Shown here in pieces: positions 36,520 through 45,266 of a stretch of DNA of 64,000 nt; position 1 is the stretch's first letter; every line of letters begins with the position of its first letter. Position numbers and translations under genes: made by a program. Source of the DNA: an uncultured Muribaculum sp. (GTDB taxonomy: Bacteria > Bacteroidota > Bacteroidia > Bacteroidales > Muribaculaceae); the NCBI GenBank assembly GCA_910587665.1, contig CAJUMZ010000014.1:1-64000 (forward strand), given 5' to 3'. The notes under the pieces are model-generated. The model was not told the DNA's origin and did not search any database. It saw nothing but the letters and a program-made list of their open reading frames with translations.

Positions 36520-37703
36520 GACAATAGCAATATCTTATTTATAAATGAATCAGCACCTATCAGACATAACCCTATTCCGGCATTCCCTTCCAGAATATTG
36601 ATTGAGTTTTCCCATTTGTCTGTTTGGTTATTATACGATTTAAAAATCATCTTTCCGTCTTCCGGTTTAGCAAATGAGAGAGCGACCTCTCTCCAATATT
36701 CACTCGCTTGCTTAAAAACATTATCCCTTGTTTCTTCATAGCTTCGCTTGAATATCTGGCTTACACCCATTGCGCCATGACAAAGCCCGGCATCATGTAT
36801 TGAATTTGCCTTTACGTCTCTGCGTTTTGCCGCAGAAAATTTCAATACCTCAACCCCAAATCCATATAAACCGGGATCATTTATTGATTTTGCTGCTTCT
36901 TTCAATGCGATAGCTATGCCAAGATCACCATAACACCAGGCAAGGCGGCTCTTAGTGCTTGGCAATCCTGATTCACGTGGAAATGAGGGAAAGAACGACC
37001 CAACTTTCTCTTCATCCATCTTCTGCTCCAAAATATAGTTTATGATTCCGTCAATCAATGGTCTTATGTATTGCTTGTTTTCAATCTTCAAATCAAGACT
37101 GTTTACTCTTGAAAGAAAAATCAAGATACTGGATGCCCCATGAGAAAGAGATATGTTAAAGCGTTTATAATAATCATCTTCCTCAAGTTCCCAATATATA
37201 GTATTACCCTTCTTTTTAGAGCTTGAATAAAGAAATCCTACAATCCGGTCAATACATTGTAAACTTAATTCAGGATTATGTCTGTCGCGTGACACAAAAT
37301 ATAGTCCGACTCCTATAACACCATGGAGAAAATCAATAGATTTTAAATTCAATATTCCTGGGAGCAACCCACACAAATATCTGTCATATTCATCCAATGA
37401 CGTGGAAACGCCCTCCAAAAAGCCATCATGTTCAAGCAACTGCAATCCTATACCTAAACCGGCAATCCCATTACAATATGTATATACAAACGGTCGCCGT
37501 GTAATGCCTGACAGCATTTTATCCAAATACCTATCCGCTACTGCGCCATACTTAGGATCAACCTTGGAGTAATAATATAAAAAACATATTGCTCCGAAAT
37601 CGCCTCCTAAAAGGCTATAATTAAGCCATGTCTTTCTGCACAATTCCGTATCTACATAGGAAGCGATATCGGAAACATAATCTATCTTTGCTGAATCATC
37701 CAT
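36516..37703 (-). CDS. Lanthionine synthetase C-family cyclase (LanC)
   Basis: Adds Cys thiols onto dehydrated Ser/Thr to form lanthionine rings. A seven-barrel toroid is indicated by repeated GLGIGL, LHGVIGVGLYF, LSHGASSI, WCYGDLGIAI, CHGAMGVSQIF and GNAGIGLCL segments. The zinc ligands are all present: Cys257 (WCYG), Cys308 and His309 (CHG). At 395 residues it is a standalone LanC, which together with the separate dehydratase genes makes this a class I system. It begins 18 bases after the second precursor gene and overlaps the dehydratase start by four bases. Confidence 0.93.
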   Translation of the reverse strand: MDDSAKIDYVSDIASYVDTELCRKTWLNYSLLGGDFGAICFLYYYSKVDPKYGAVADRYLDKMLSGITRRPFVYTYCNGIAGLGIGLQLLEHDGFLEGVSTSLDEYDRYLCGLLPGILNLKSIDFLHGVIGVGLYFVSRDRHNPELSLQCIDRIVGFLYSSSKKKGNTIYWELEEDDYYKRFNISLSHGASSILIFLSRVNSLDLKIENKQYIRPLIDGIINYILEQKMDEEKVGSFFPSFPRESGLPSTKSRLAWCYGDLGIAIALKEAAKSINDPGLYGFGVEVLKFSAAKRRDVKANSIHDAGLCHGAMGVSQIFKRSYEETRDNVFKQASEYWREVALSFAKPEDGKMIFKSYNNQTDKWENSINILEGNAGIGLCLIGADSFINKILLLS

Positions 37704-37721
37704 TAAATCAATATTAGCTCA

Positions 37722-38225
37722 TTAATTATCTTTACACTCTGCATTTTTTGTTAAAAGTGGGCATCCCGCAGGTTCGAAACTTATTGGACAGGCGCATTCC
37801 GATATAACACCATCATTATCTTTAGTCATAACACAATCTTGAAATATTGTATCACAATTAGCTGTTTTAAAACAAGTTTCTACCGTCTCATCACATTTTA
37901 TATAATCCTTGGATTCGCAATTATTTCCTTGCGATAAAACCCCGCAATTGTCACACGTTGTTCCTGAATCACAACAAAGTGCGCCTCCTGACTTTGTGCC
38001 ACAACCAATTGTTTCGCCACAGTTCTTGGAATTTCCACCACACAGACATTTTGTTGCGAATGTTTCATCACAATTCCCACCATCTTTAGAATAATCAAAA
38101 CAAGTCGCTTGTGCGCAATTTGTTTGACAAGTTTCATTTGTAACGCCTCTATGTATTCTGCCATCATTCAAATCTGAAATCAATCGTGGATTTAATGATA
38201 AATCTTTTTTGTTTAACTTTTTCAT
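37722..38225 (-). CDS. Long Cys-rich lanthipeptide precursor, copy 2
   Basis: 167 residues. The leader begins MKKLNKKDLSLNPRLISDLN, the form expected for Bacteroidetes class I lanthipeptide leaders. The remaining roughly 140 residues hold 21 Cys and many Ser/Thr, including a block GCGTKSGGALCCD shared exactly with copy 1. Typical precursors are 40-80 residues with three to six Cys, so this is exceptionally long and Cys-rich. There is no GG-type cleavage site or signal peptide I can point to. It is followed by lanC after 18 bases. The mature product and its activity are unknown; a Cys-rich structural protein that is not modified is the alternative. Confidence 0.85.
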   Translation of the reverse strand: MKKLNKKDLSLNPRLISDLNDGRIHRGVTNETCQTNCAQATCFDYSKDGGNCDETFATKCLCGGNSKNCGETIGCGTKSGGALCCDSGTTCDNCGVLSQGNNCESKDYIKCDETVETCFKTANCDTIFQDCVMTKDNDGVISECACPISFEPAGCPLLTKNAECKDN

Positions 38226-38284
38226 TTCTTATAATTTTAATTAAAATGGAACATATGTATCTTTATCTGATCATTCATTTTAAT

Positions 38285-38812
38285 TTATATATCTCCCCTA
38301 CACATAACGTTCTTTGTCTGTATAATACACCCACCAATACCTAAACTTATAATACATCCATCCCCATCCTCTATATTGTCTTTCGTATACTCTATTGCAC
38401 ATGTATCTTGCTTTGTTGTAATTTGACAAAATTCTGTCTCAACAATACAAAAATCTTTCTTCGTCTCGCAGACTTGTATAGCTGATTCGCAATTTCCTTG
38501 TGATAAAGGACCGCAATTATTACACGTTGCAGCAGTATCACAACAAAGGGCACCGCCCGATTTTGTTCCACAACCAAGAGTATCTCCACATTTCTTTGTT
38601 TCACCACATAGACATCTTGATGCAAATGTCTCTTTACATCTATCATCATCCATAGAATAATCCGGGCATGTAGCTTGTGCGCAATGAGTTTGACAAGTCT
38701 CAATAGTACGACAATCCTCATAACTTGTGGGAACGCCACTACCCTTACTTTCATTCAAATCTGAAACCAATTTTGGATCTAATGATAAGTCTTTCTTGTT
38801 TAATTTTTTCAT
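38285..38812 (-). CDS. Long Cys-rich lanthipeptide precursor, copy 1
   Basis: 175 residues from the ATG at 38812, chosen because the leader MKKLNKKDLSLDPKLVSDLN then aligns base for base with copy 2. It carries 21 Cys; the Cys spacing in the first two thirds (CQTHCAQATC, CLCG, GCGTKSGGALCCD, CNNCGPLSQGNC) follows copy 2 closely, while the last 50 residues diverge. The two copies are tandem, 59 bp apart, at the head of the operon, as for two-component or diversified RiPP precursors. No leader peptidase or exporter gene is adjacent. Confidence 0.85.
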   Translation of the reverse strand: MKKLNKKDLSLDPKLVSDLNESKGSGVPTSYEDCRTIETCQTHCAQATCPDYSMDDDRCKETFASRCLCGETKKCGDTLGCGTKSGGALCCDTAATCNNCGPLSQGNCESAIQVCETKKDFCIVETEFCQITTKQDTCAIEYTKDNIEDGDGCIISLGIGGCIIQTKNVMCRGDI

Positions 38813-38821
38813 ATCTAACAA

Positions 38822-39096
38822 TTTTTTGTTAATACAAGCCTAACAGATTCCGCCCAACAACAGTTCAACAAATTATATTTTTCAACGTTTTATTATATTA
38901 AATACATCGATTTTCCCGACAAATCGCAACAAATTGATACAATCCATTTTATTGAAATGGAAGAAAATTTCTCAAAATCACGGAACGACGTTTAAAACAA
39001 AAAATTTAAGCGCAAATCATTCATTTAATTAGGAATTTTCATCTACAATCATTATATTTGCGCATATCCTATTATTTAATCCAAAAAAATTAATAT
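38822..39096. other. AT-rich divergent intergenic region
   Basis: It separates the lanthipeptide operon from the divergent large surface protein. A near-consensus TATAATTTG lies on the minus strand at about 38869-38877 and could be the operon's -7 element, but no -33 box is seen. The plus-strand promoter at 39029-39060 is better. No coding frame or repeat was found. Confidence 0.5.
39029..39060 (+). promoter_or_regulatory. Promoter of the MG2/TonB-plug-like gene
   Basis: TTAG (39029-39032), 20 bases, TATATTTG (39053-39060): close to the Bacteroidetes consensus. Confidence 0.6.
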
Positions 39097-41805
39097 ATGG
39101 CGACTGTTAGATATCTTTTTTCTTTCATTTTGATTTCAATATCACCGTTCTATCTGACGCTAAATGCGATATCTCCACAAAACATCATCGAGCGCGTGGA
39201 TAGACAGCGATATGAGTTTCCGCAGGAGAAGGCTTATGTGATGACCGACAAGGCAAATTATATCGGAGGGGACACGATATGGTTTCGCGGGTTTGTGCTT
39301 GATGCTGCATCCCACCAGCCGGTAAAGGTGAGCCGCTACCTGTATGTGGAGCTTAGCGACCCTTTTGGCGACGTGACACAAAGAGTCATGATAAAGGAAA
39401 AAGACGGCATATATTCAGGCTACATTCCTCTCGGCCTTGACATAGCCGACGGTGAATATCAGCTCACAGCCTACACTACTTTCATGCGCAGTCAGCGAAG
39501 CGACTATTTCCCCAAGAAATCGCTACATATCAATAATCTGATGGCTCTGAAAAATGAGATCAGATATGACTGGAACACCGATACCCGACGACTCTCTCTT
39601 GATCTAATAGACAGGGCATCGAAAGAGCCGGCAAAATATGAAAAACTCACATTGTTCACCGATGGTGGCAAAGTGTTTACCCCCGCATCACGACGCGGCA
39701 AGGCATCCTTTACCATAACACCGGAAGCACTTAAACGTGGATATGTCAAGGTTACATATGACGGATATAATCGTTTTATCAAGCTCGACAGCAATGATAA
39801 CGACAACTACGACCTTACATTTCATCCCGAAGGAGGCTATCTTATTCCAGATACAGAATGTGTCCTCGCATTCAAAGCAATAGGGAAGGATGGAAAAGGA
39901 GTACCTGTTTACGGAAAGATAATTAACTCAAACGGCACGGAAATCAAACAATTCACCACCTTGCATGCAGGAATGGGCAGAGTGAATTTCACGCCTAAAA
40001 AAGGCGAGACTTATAAAGCAGCCACGTCAGATGGCAAAGAATTCCCATTGCCTCAATCTAATGAATTGGCAGCGGTATTACAAGCTAAACACCTCTCTGA
40101 TGACACAATTTCCATAAATGTAGCAGGAAATCTTGATAATGGATATTTAATCCTGCAACAACGTGGCATAGTGTTATGGGCATCAGAAGTAAATTCTGAT
40201 TCTTCTTTCAAATTTGCCAAATCAGACGCCCTGTCCGGGATAATGCAAGCCCTTCTACTGGACAAAGACTTGAACACCTTGAGCGAAAGATTGATATTTT
40301 GCATAAATGACGCGGATAACCCTGAGGCAATATTATCAGTGGATAATATCAATCCTAAAAATCGAGATAAAGTAAAAGTCATCACTGAGATGCCCAATAC
40401 GGGAACGGGCGATTTTGCCGTAAGCGTAATTGACAATAACATGTCGGTGGTTGACTCGACACTTCCTATAAAAGCCCATCTTCTTTTAACATCCGATATA
40501 AAAGGATATGTCGAAAATCCTGAGTATTATTTTACTTCTGACAACCCAGAAATTCCTACGGCTATTGACAATCTTATGTTGACACAGGGTTGGACCCGCT
40601 ATGACATTCCGGAAATATTAAAAGGAAATTTCTCATCTCCGGCATTCCCTATTGAAAAGAGCATGTCGCTGAGTGGCATCGTCAAAAGTCAATGGAGGGG
40701 AAAACCGCTAAAAGATATTTCCTTAGGGCTGATGTCTCCAACCACAGGCTATGCAAACCTTTCCGTTTCTGATGCTGACGGAAGATTTAAATTTGATGGA
40801 TTTGAATATCCTGATGGCAATATATATTATGTACAGGCAGTAAATAACAAAGGTGGTTTTGAGGACAATATCATGATTGATTCCATAAACTATCCTGATA
40901 TTGATTACACTTTGCCAAAGAACGGCAATACCGATTACAATCTATGGCTTCCCGACCTAAAAAATCGCATCGACCAAAGTCCGGAATTAAAGAGTATTCT
41001 TTTATCAGAAGTGGTCATCACTGAATTAGCGCTGAAAAATAGAGAAAATTGGTTTAGCGGTATTGCATCTTCTGTCGTGGACACTTCCGACCCGCAGCTT
41101 CGCGATATAAATTCGGTTGAAGATGCGATAATGAGGCTTAACGGTATCTCTGTTAGCGGAAGCGGTAACATCACATACCAAGGTCGACCAGTAGGTGTGT
41201 TTATTGATAATTTCCCGTTGGAATCTACCGTTAATCTCGGTATGAGCAACCCGGAATCATTGGACTTTAATACACGAGCTCTAAAGAGTCGCACAAAAAT
41301 GTTCCGTCAGTCGACACTTAGCAATCCGAAAGGTTACATTGACATGACAACAAACACCAATTTACCTGAGGTGAACATAATAAATGAGATTAACAATGTC
41401 TGCAATTACGACAATATCGCATCAATCGCATTTGTAAGAGGCGGAGCATCGGCGGTTATCGGCAACCGAGCTCCTGGCGGTACGATAATTATAAAGACCA
41501 AAGATGGCAACTCTTTTGCCAAAATACGCGAGCACAATCCCCACATCGCTATCGCCCGACCGCTCGGCTATCAGAAAGCGGCGGAATTTTACTCGCCGAA
41601 ATATGAGCCTACCGAACGCCCCGACGGCACCGACCTGCGCAGCACCATCTATTGGAACCCCTGCGTAAGGATCGGCGATGACGGCAAAGCCGACTTCGAG
41701 TTTTTCACCTCCGACAATCCCTCCACCTCCTACACAATATTTATAGAAGGCATCACCGACGACGGCAGAATAATCACCGGCTCGTCGCGCATAGAGGTCA
41801 AATAA
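39097..41805 (+). CDS. Large exported protein with MG2-like and TonB-plug-like domains
   Basis: Signal peptide (about 1-27), then a macroglobulin MG2-like beta module (about 45-150; EKAYVMTDKANYIGGDTIWF), further beta modules, a carboxypeptidase-regulatory-like domain (about 520-600), and a plug-like segment (about 680-800; INSVEDAIMRLNGISVSG, FVRGGASAVIGNRAPGGTI). The outer-membrane barrel of a true TonB receptor is absent: the protein ends at residue 902 with a beta domain. Such barrel-less plug proteins are common in Bacteroidales; function unknown. The 5' and 3' ends are GC-richer than the AT-rich centre (about 39850-41500), suggesting mosaic origin. A link to the lanthipeptide operon is not established. 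Confidence 0.8.
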   Translation: MATVRYLFSFILISISPFYLTLNAISPQNIIERVDRQRYEFPQEKAYVMTDKANYIGGDTIWFRGFVLDAASHQPVKVSRYLYVELSDPFGDVTQRVMIKEKDGIYSGYIPLGLDIADGEYQLTAYTTFMRSQRSDYFPKKSLHINNLMALKNEIRYDWNTDTRRLSLDLIDRASKEPAKYEKLTLFTDGGKVFTPASRRGKASFTITPEALKRGYVKVTYDGYNRFIKLDSNDNDNYDLTFHPEGGYLIPDTECVLAFKAIGKDGKGVPVYGKIINSNGTEIKQFTTLHAGMGRVNFTPKKGETYKAATSDGKEFPLPQSNELAAVLQAKHLSDDTISINVAGNLDNGYLILQQRGIVLWASEVNSDSSFKFAKSDALSGIMQALLLDKDLNTLSERLIFCINDADNPEAILSVDNINPKNRDKVKVITEMPNTGTGDFAVSVIDNNMSVVDSTLPIKAHLLLTSDIKGYVENPEYYFTSDNPEIPTAIDNLMLTQGWTRYDIPEILKGNFSSPAFPIEKSMSLSGIVKSQWRGKPLKDISLGLMSPTTGYANLSVSDADGRFKFDGFEYPDGNIYYVQAVNNKGGFEDNIMIDSINYPDIDYTLPKNGNTDYNLWLPDLKNRIDQSPELKSILLSEVVITELALKNRENWFSGIASSVVDTSDPQLRDINSVEDAIMRLNGISVSGSGNITYQGRPVGVFIDNFPLESTVNLGMSNPESLDFNTRALKSRTKMFRQSTLSNPKGYIDMTTNTNLPEVNIINEINNVCNYDNIASIAFVRGGASAVIGNRAPGGTIIIKTKDGNSFAKIREHNPHIAIARPLGYQKAAEFYSPKYEPTERPDGTDLRSTIYWNPCVRIGDDGKADFEFFTSDNPSTSYTIFIEGITDDGRIITGSSRIEVK

Positions 41806-41955
41806 TCACCGCCATAGCCTGCCCAAATGGAATAATATGTTGTGTAACATATATCGTTTTGTAGGATTTTTCGGAAATATTTAATAATTTGCGATTCGTT
41901 AATTAACAATTGACGGATCGCACTTTATTTTACTCACATAAAACTCTCTAATAAC

Positions 41956-44112
41956 ATGAAGGTTTATCAAACTAACGAAATCAAAAACATAGCCTTGCTT
42001 GGAAGCAAAGGCTCGGGTAAAACCACACTCGCTGAAGCGATGCTTTACGAGTGTGGAGTTATAAAACGTCGCGGCAATGTCGAGTCAGGCAATACTGTAA
42101 GCGACTATTTCCCGGTGGAGAAAGAGTATGGCTACTCTGTATTCTCTACCATTTTTTATGCCGAGTTTCTTAACAAGAAGCTCAATGTGATCGACTGCCC
42201 CGGTAGCGACGACTTCGTGGGCAATGCCATCACAGCCCTCAATGTGACCGATACGGGCGTAATCCTTATCGACGCGCAATATGGCGTGGAAGTAGGCACA
42301 CAAAACATCTTCCGCACCACCGCATCGCTCAAAAAGCCGGTCATCTTCGCCCTCAACCAGCTTGACGGCGAAAAAGCCGACTATGACAACGTGATCGAGC
42401 AGATGACCGAGATATTCGGTCCGAAAGTGACACCGATACAATATCCCATTAATGTGGGACCCGGCTTCAACGCCATGATCGACGTGCTGCTCATGAAGAA
42501 ATACTCCTGGGGGCCCGACGGCGGCGTGCCTACCATCGAGGAGATTCCCGCCGAAGAGATGGAGCGTGCCCGGGAACTCAACCAGAAGCTCGTGGAGGCG
42601 GCAGCCGAAAACGACGAGACACTGATGGAAAAATTCTTCGACCAGGGTCACCTCTCGGAAGACGAAATGCGCGAGGGCATCCGCAAAGGTCTTGTCGACC
42701 GCTCTATTTTACCGGTGTTCTGTGTAAGCGCACTTAAAGACATGGGAGTGCGCCGAATGATGGAATTCCTTGGCAACGTCGTGCCTTTCGTGGAAGACAT
42801 GCCCGCACCCGTCGACACCGAAGGTGAAGAGGTGAGGCCCGACAGCAACGGCCCGCTCTCACTCTTCATGTTCAAGACTACTGTAGAGCCGCATATCGGT
42901 GAGGTAAGCTACTTCAAGGTGATGAGCGGAACTCTCACCCCCGGCGTCGACCTTACCAATGTTGACCGCGAGTCAAAGGAGCGCATTGCCCAGATATTCT
43001 GCGTGTGCGGTCAGATAAAGACTCCTGTCGACAAGCTGTGTGCCGGCGACATAGGCGCCACAGTCAAGCTGAAAGACGCGCGTACCGGCAACACCCTTGA
43101 CGAAAAGGGATGTGAATATAAATTTGACTTCATTAAATATCCCGCTCCCAAATATCAGAGAGCCATCCGCCCCGTGACCGAGAGCGACGCCGAGAAGCTC
43201 AGCGAGATCCTCACCCGTATGCACGAGGAAGATCCCACCTGGGTAATCGAGCAGTCAAAGGAACTGAAGCAGACCATACTTTCCGGACAGGGAGAATTCC
43301 ACCTCCGCACCCTCAAATGGCGTGTCGAGAACAACGACAAGCTCCCCATCGTGTTTGACGAGCCGAAGATTCCGTATCGCGAAACCATCACCAAAGCGGC
43401 ACGCGCAGACTACCGCCATAAGAAGCAGTCGGGTGGCGCAGGTCAGTTTGGTGAGGTACATCTCGTCATTGAGCCTTACACCGAAGGAATGCCGGCGCCC
43501 GACACCTACAAGTTCGGCAACCAGGAATTCAAGATGAACGTGCGCGACACCCAGGAAATACCCCTTGAATGGGGAGGAAAGCTCGTGGTACACAACTGTA
43601 TCGTGGGCGGCGCGATCGACGCCCGCTTCATCCCCGCCATCGTGAAGGGACTTATGGACCGCATGGAGCAAGGACCGCTCACAGGCTCTTACGCCCGTGA
43701 CGTGCGCGTATGTATCTACGACGGAAAGATGCACCCGGTCGACTCTAACGAAATCTCGTTCCGCCTCGCCGGAAGAAACGCATTCAGCGAAGCATTCCGC
43801 AACGCCAACCCGAAGATTCTCGAGCCGGTATATGATGTCGAGGTAATGGTGCCCGCCGATGTGATGGGCGATGTGATGAGCGACCTTCAGGGACGCCGCG
43901 CCATAATCATGGGTATGTCGAGCGAAAACGGATTTGAGAAGATTCAGGCACGTGTGCCGCTGAAAGAGATGGCATCCTACTCTACCGCGTTAAGCTCGAT
44001 AACCGGCGGACGTTCATCGTTCACAATGAAATTCTCCGCTTACGAGCTTGTACCCGGCGACGTGCAGGAAAAACTCCTCAAAGCCTATGCCGAGACCAAT
44101 TCCGACGAATAA
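41956..44112 (+). CDS. EF-G2: elongation factor G paralog lacking the catalytic His
   Basis: 718 residues with EF-G domain order: G domain (1-270), domain II, III, IV (about 470-600) and V. The P-loop is intact (GSKGSGKT 16-23), but the switch I RGITI motif is replaced by EYGYSVF (57-63), the switch II DTPGH reads DCPGS so the catalytic His is Ser84, and the NKMD base motif reads NQLD (134-137). This matches the Bacteroidetes EF-G2 group, for which a B. thetaiotaomicron member was reported to support translocation without GTP hydrolysis during gut colonisation. It is monocistronic with its own terminator. Confidence 0.92.
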   Translation: MKVYQTNEIKNIALLGSKGSGKTTLAEAMLYECGVIKRRGNVESGNTVSDYFPVEKEYGYSVFSTIFYAEFLNKKLNVIDCPGSDDFVGNAITALNVTDTGVILIDAQYGVEVGTQNIFRTTASLKKPVIFALNQLDGEKADYDNVIEQMTEIFGPKVTPIQYPINVGPGFNAMIDVLLMKKYSWGPDGGVPTIEEIPAEEMERARELNQKLVEAAAENDETLMEKFFDQGHLSEDEMREGIRKGLVDRSILPVFCVSALKDMGVRRMMEFLGNVVPFVEDMPAPVDTEGEEVRPDSNGPLSLFMFKTTVEPHIGEVSYFKVMSGTLTPGVDLTNVDRESKERIAQIFCVCGQIKTPVDKLCAGDIGATVKLKDARTGNTLDEKGCEYKFDFIKYPAPKYQRAIRPVTESDAEKLSEILTRMHEEDPTWVIEQSKELKQTILSGQGEFHLRTLKWRVENNDKLPIVFDEPKIPYRETITKAARADYRHKKQSGGAGQFGEVHLVIEPYTEGMPAPDTYKFGNQEFKMNVRDTQEIPLEWGGKLVVHNCIVGGAIDARFIPAIVKGLMDRMEQGPLTGSYARDVRVCIYDGKMHPVDSNEISFRLAGRNAFSEAFRNANPKILEPVYDVEVMVPADVMGDVMSDLQGRRAIIMGMSSENGFEKIQARVPLKEMASYSTALSSITGGRSSFTMKFSAYELVPGDVQEKLLKAYAETNSDE

Positions 44113-44136
44113 ATCTCAACCTTGCATACACACCGA

Positions 44137-44175
44137 AAGAGGCTGTCTAACAAGTTTAGGCGGCCTCTTGATTTT
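44137..44175 (+). terminator. Intrinsic terminator of EF-G2 gene
   Basis: Stem AAGAGGC (44137-44143) / GCCTCTT (44163-44169) followed by GATTTT. The loop is long (19 bases). Confidence 0.6.
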
Positions 44176-44314
44176 AAGTGACTTCAGAGTTTTTTCGAAT
44201 CCTAAGCCAACATCGTGACGGTCAGCATGTTGCCACCATCAAAATACAGAATGTACCCTTTTGGGACACCTCTCTATTTCTGCGATTTTCAATGTTCTTC
44301 ACTTGTAGATATAA

Positions 44315-45204
44315 TTAATGCCAAAGAGTTTCGTTCTCCCAGTCGCATGGAAAGCCCATCGCAACGGTATCTATTTTGGGATATTCTGCAAGCAATGATT
44401 TGAAACGGGCTACGAATGTGTTTTGAGGATTTACGGCTTGAAGGAAATACAATATAATTGACAGGATGTAATATACCCTTTTTGTATCCTGCGGAGTGTT
44501 TATAAACGGTAGATGTGTATTGCGAGGTACAAGTGCGTTAATGCTCAACCGGCGGTTCCACAAGCGGCTGTGATGGGCGCAAATATTCCTGACATATACG
44601 ATAGAATGTAGCCAAGACTCCATAACCGTGTCAGTCAGTCCATAGAAACGTGCCACTTTTCGCCGTGCGTGACCTGCGTTAAGCCATTTGTACATCATAG
44701 ACAATGTTCCAAATGAACTTATCTCAAATGTCATCCAGCTTGGCGGGAAGTTATTGGAATAACGCTGTTGGAAGCCAACAATGGCATCATCATCGCTCCT
44801 GCGCATTCGGTCTGTAAATTTGTCAGCAGAGTGGCGTGACGGCTTGCGTTACGAAAATTAGCCGGATTTTCAAACCAGTATATACCAGCTTCGTCACCCA
44901 TTATCAATGACAGTTGAGTACGAATTGACACCTCGATTTTTTCCAGCTCCGAGCAAATCATTTTTCGCAATGCCGAGTCAAATTTATATAGAGAGTAGGC
45001 ATCTTCAAAACTTGTTCCCTCCTTGAACTGACGCGAATGAGGCTGGCGTAATGGCATAAAGTAGTTTTTCATTCGGAAAAGACTGATATTTTCCAGAATG
45101 TGCTGCGCTTTGTTCTCATCGGAGAAAGTCAGACCCTCCGATTTTAGAAGTTGTATCTGTTCTGCAACCGAGATCTGCGGTTGATTATAATGTGGAAGTG
45201 TCAT
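44315..45204 (-). pseudogene. Abi_2 (AbiD/AbiF-type) abortive infection gene, frameshifted
   Basis: The N-terminal half (from 45204) reads IQLLKSEGLTFSDENKAQHIL...LFRMKNYF, the C-terminal half contains the HEPN-type RX4H motif in VRNICAHHSRLWNR. The halves lie in different frames; the natural sequence continues from ...NFRNASR to ...SADKFTDRMRRSDDD, so one base is missing (or two gained) between about 44835 and 44848. Abi_2 proteins are phage-defence HEPN proteins, probably RNases. The frameshift inactivates the gene unless it is a sequencing error or programmed. It has a consensus promoter and a hairpin leader shared with the GNAT gene at 54763. Confidence 0.85.
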
Positions 45205-45216
45205 AAAAAATAAAAA

Positions 45217-45256
45217 CTTACCCTGAGCGCGCTGTTCTTACGGGAAGCGGGGTAAG
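45217..45256 (-). promoter_or_regulatory. Structured 5' leader element of the Abi gene
   Basis: The minus-strand RNA forms an outer stem CUUACCC/GGGUAAG enclosing a conserved core GCUUCCCGUAAGAACAGCGC that can fold into an inner CGCU/AGCG stem. The hairpin is followed by UUUUUAUUUUUU and then AUG, so it resembles an attenuator or a start-site blocking hairpin. The same core is found upstream of the GNAT gene (55369-55410) with a different but still paired outer stem. Confidence 0.7.
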
Positions 45257-45266
45257 TATGTTACTG

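Noticed and set aside
37722..38812. The two Cys-rich genes as metallothionein-like or disulfide-rich secreted proteins
   Set aside because: There is no signal peptide, the N-termini match lanthipeptide leaders, and the genes head an operon with LanC and both LanB halves. Not fully excluded.
39097..41805. The large surface protein as a complete TonB-dependent receptor or lanthipeptide exporter
   Set aside because: It has a plug-like segment but no barrel and no transporter domain; its link to the lanthipeptide operon is only adjacency.
44137..44175. Hairpin beginning AAGAGGCTGTCTAA as an IS terminal inverted repeat
   Set aside because: Its position right after the EF-G2 stop and its short T-run are explained by a terminator; no matching end or transposase is adjacent.
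45217..45256. Leader hairpins as integron attC sites
   Set aside because: The ends lack the GTTRRRY / RYYYAAC core sites, no integrase is nearby, and each hairpin sits just downstream of a promoter.
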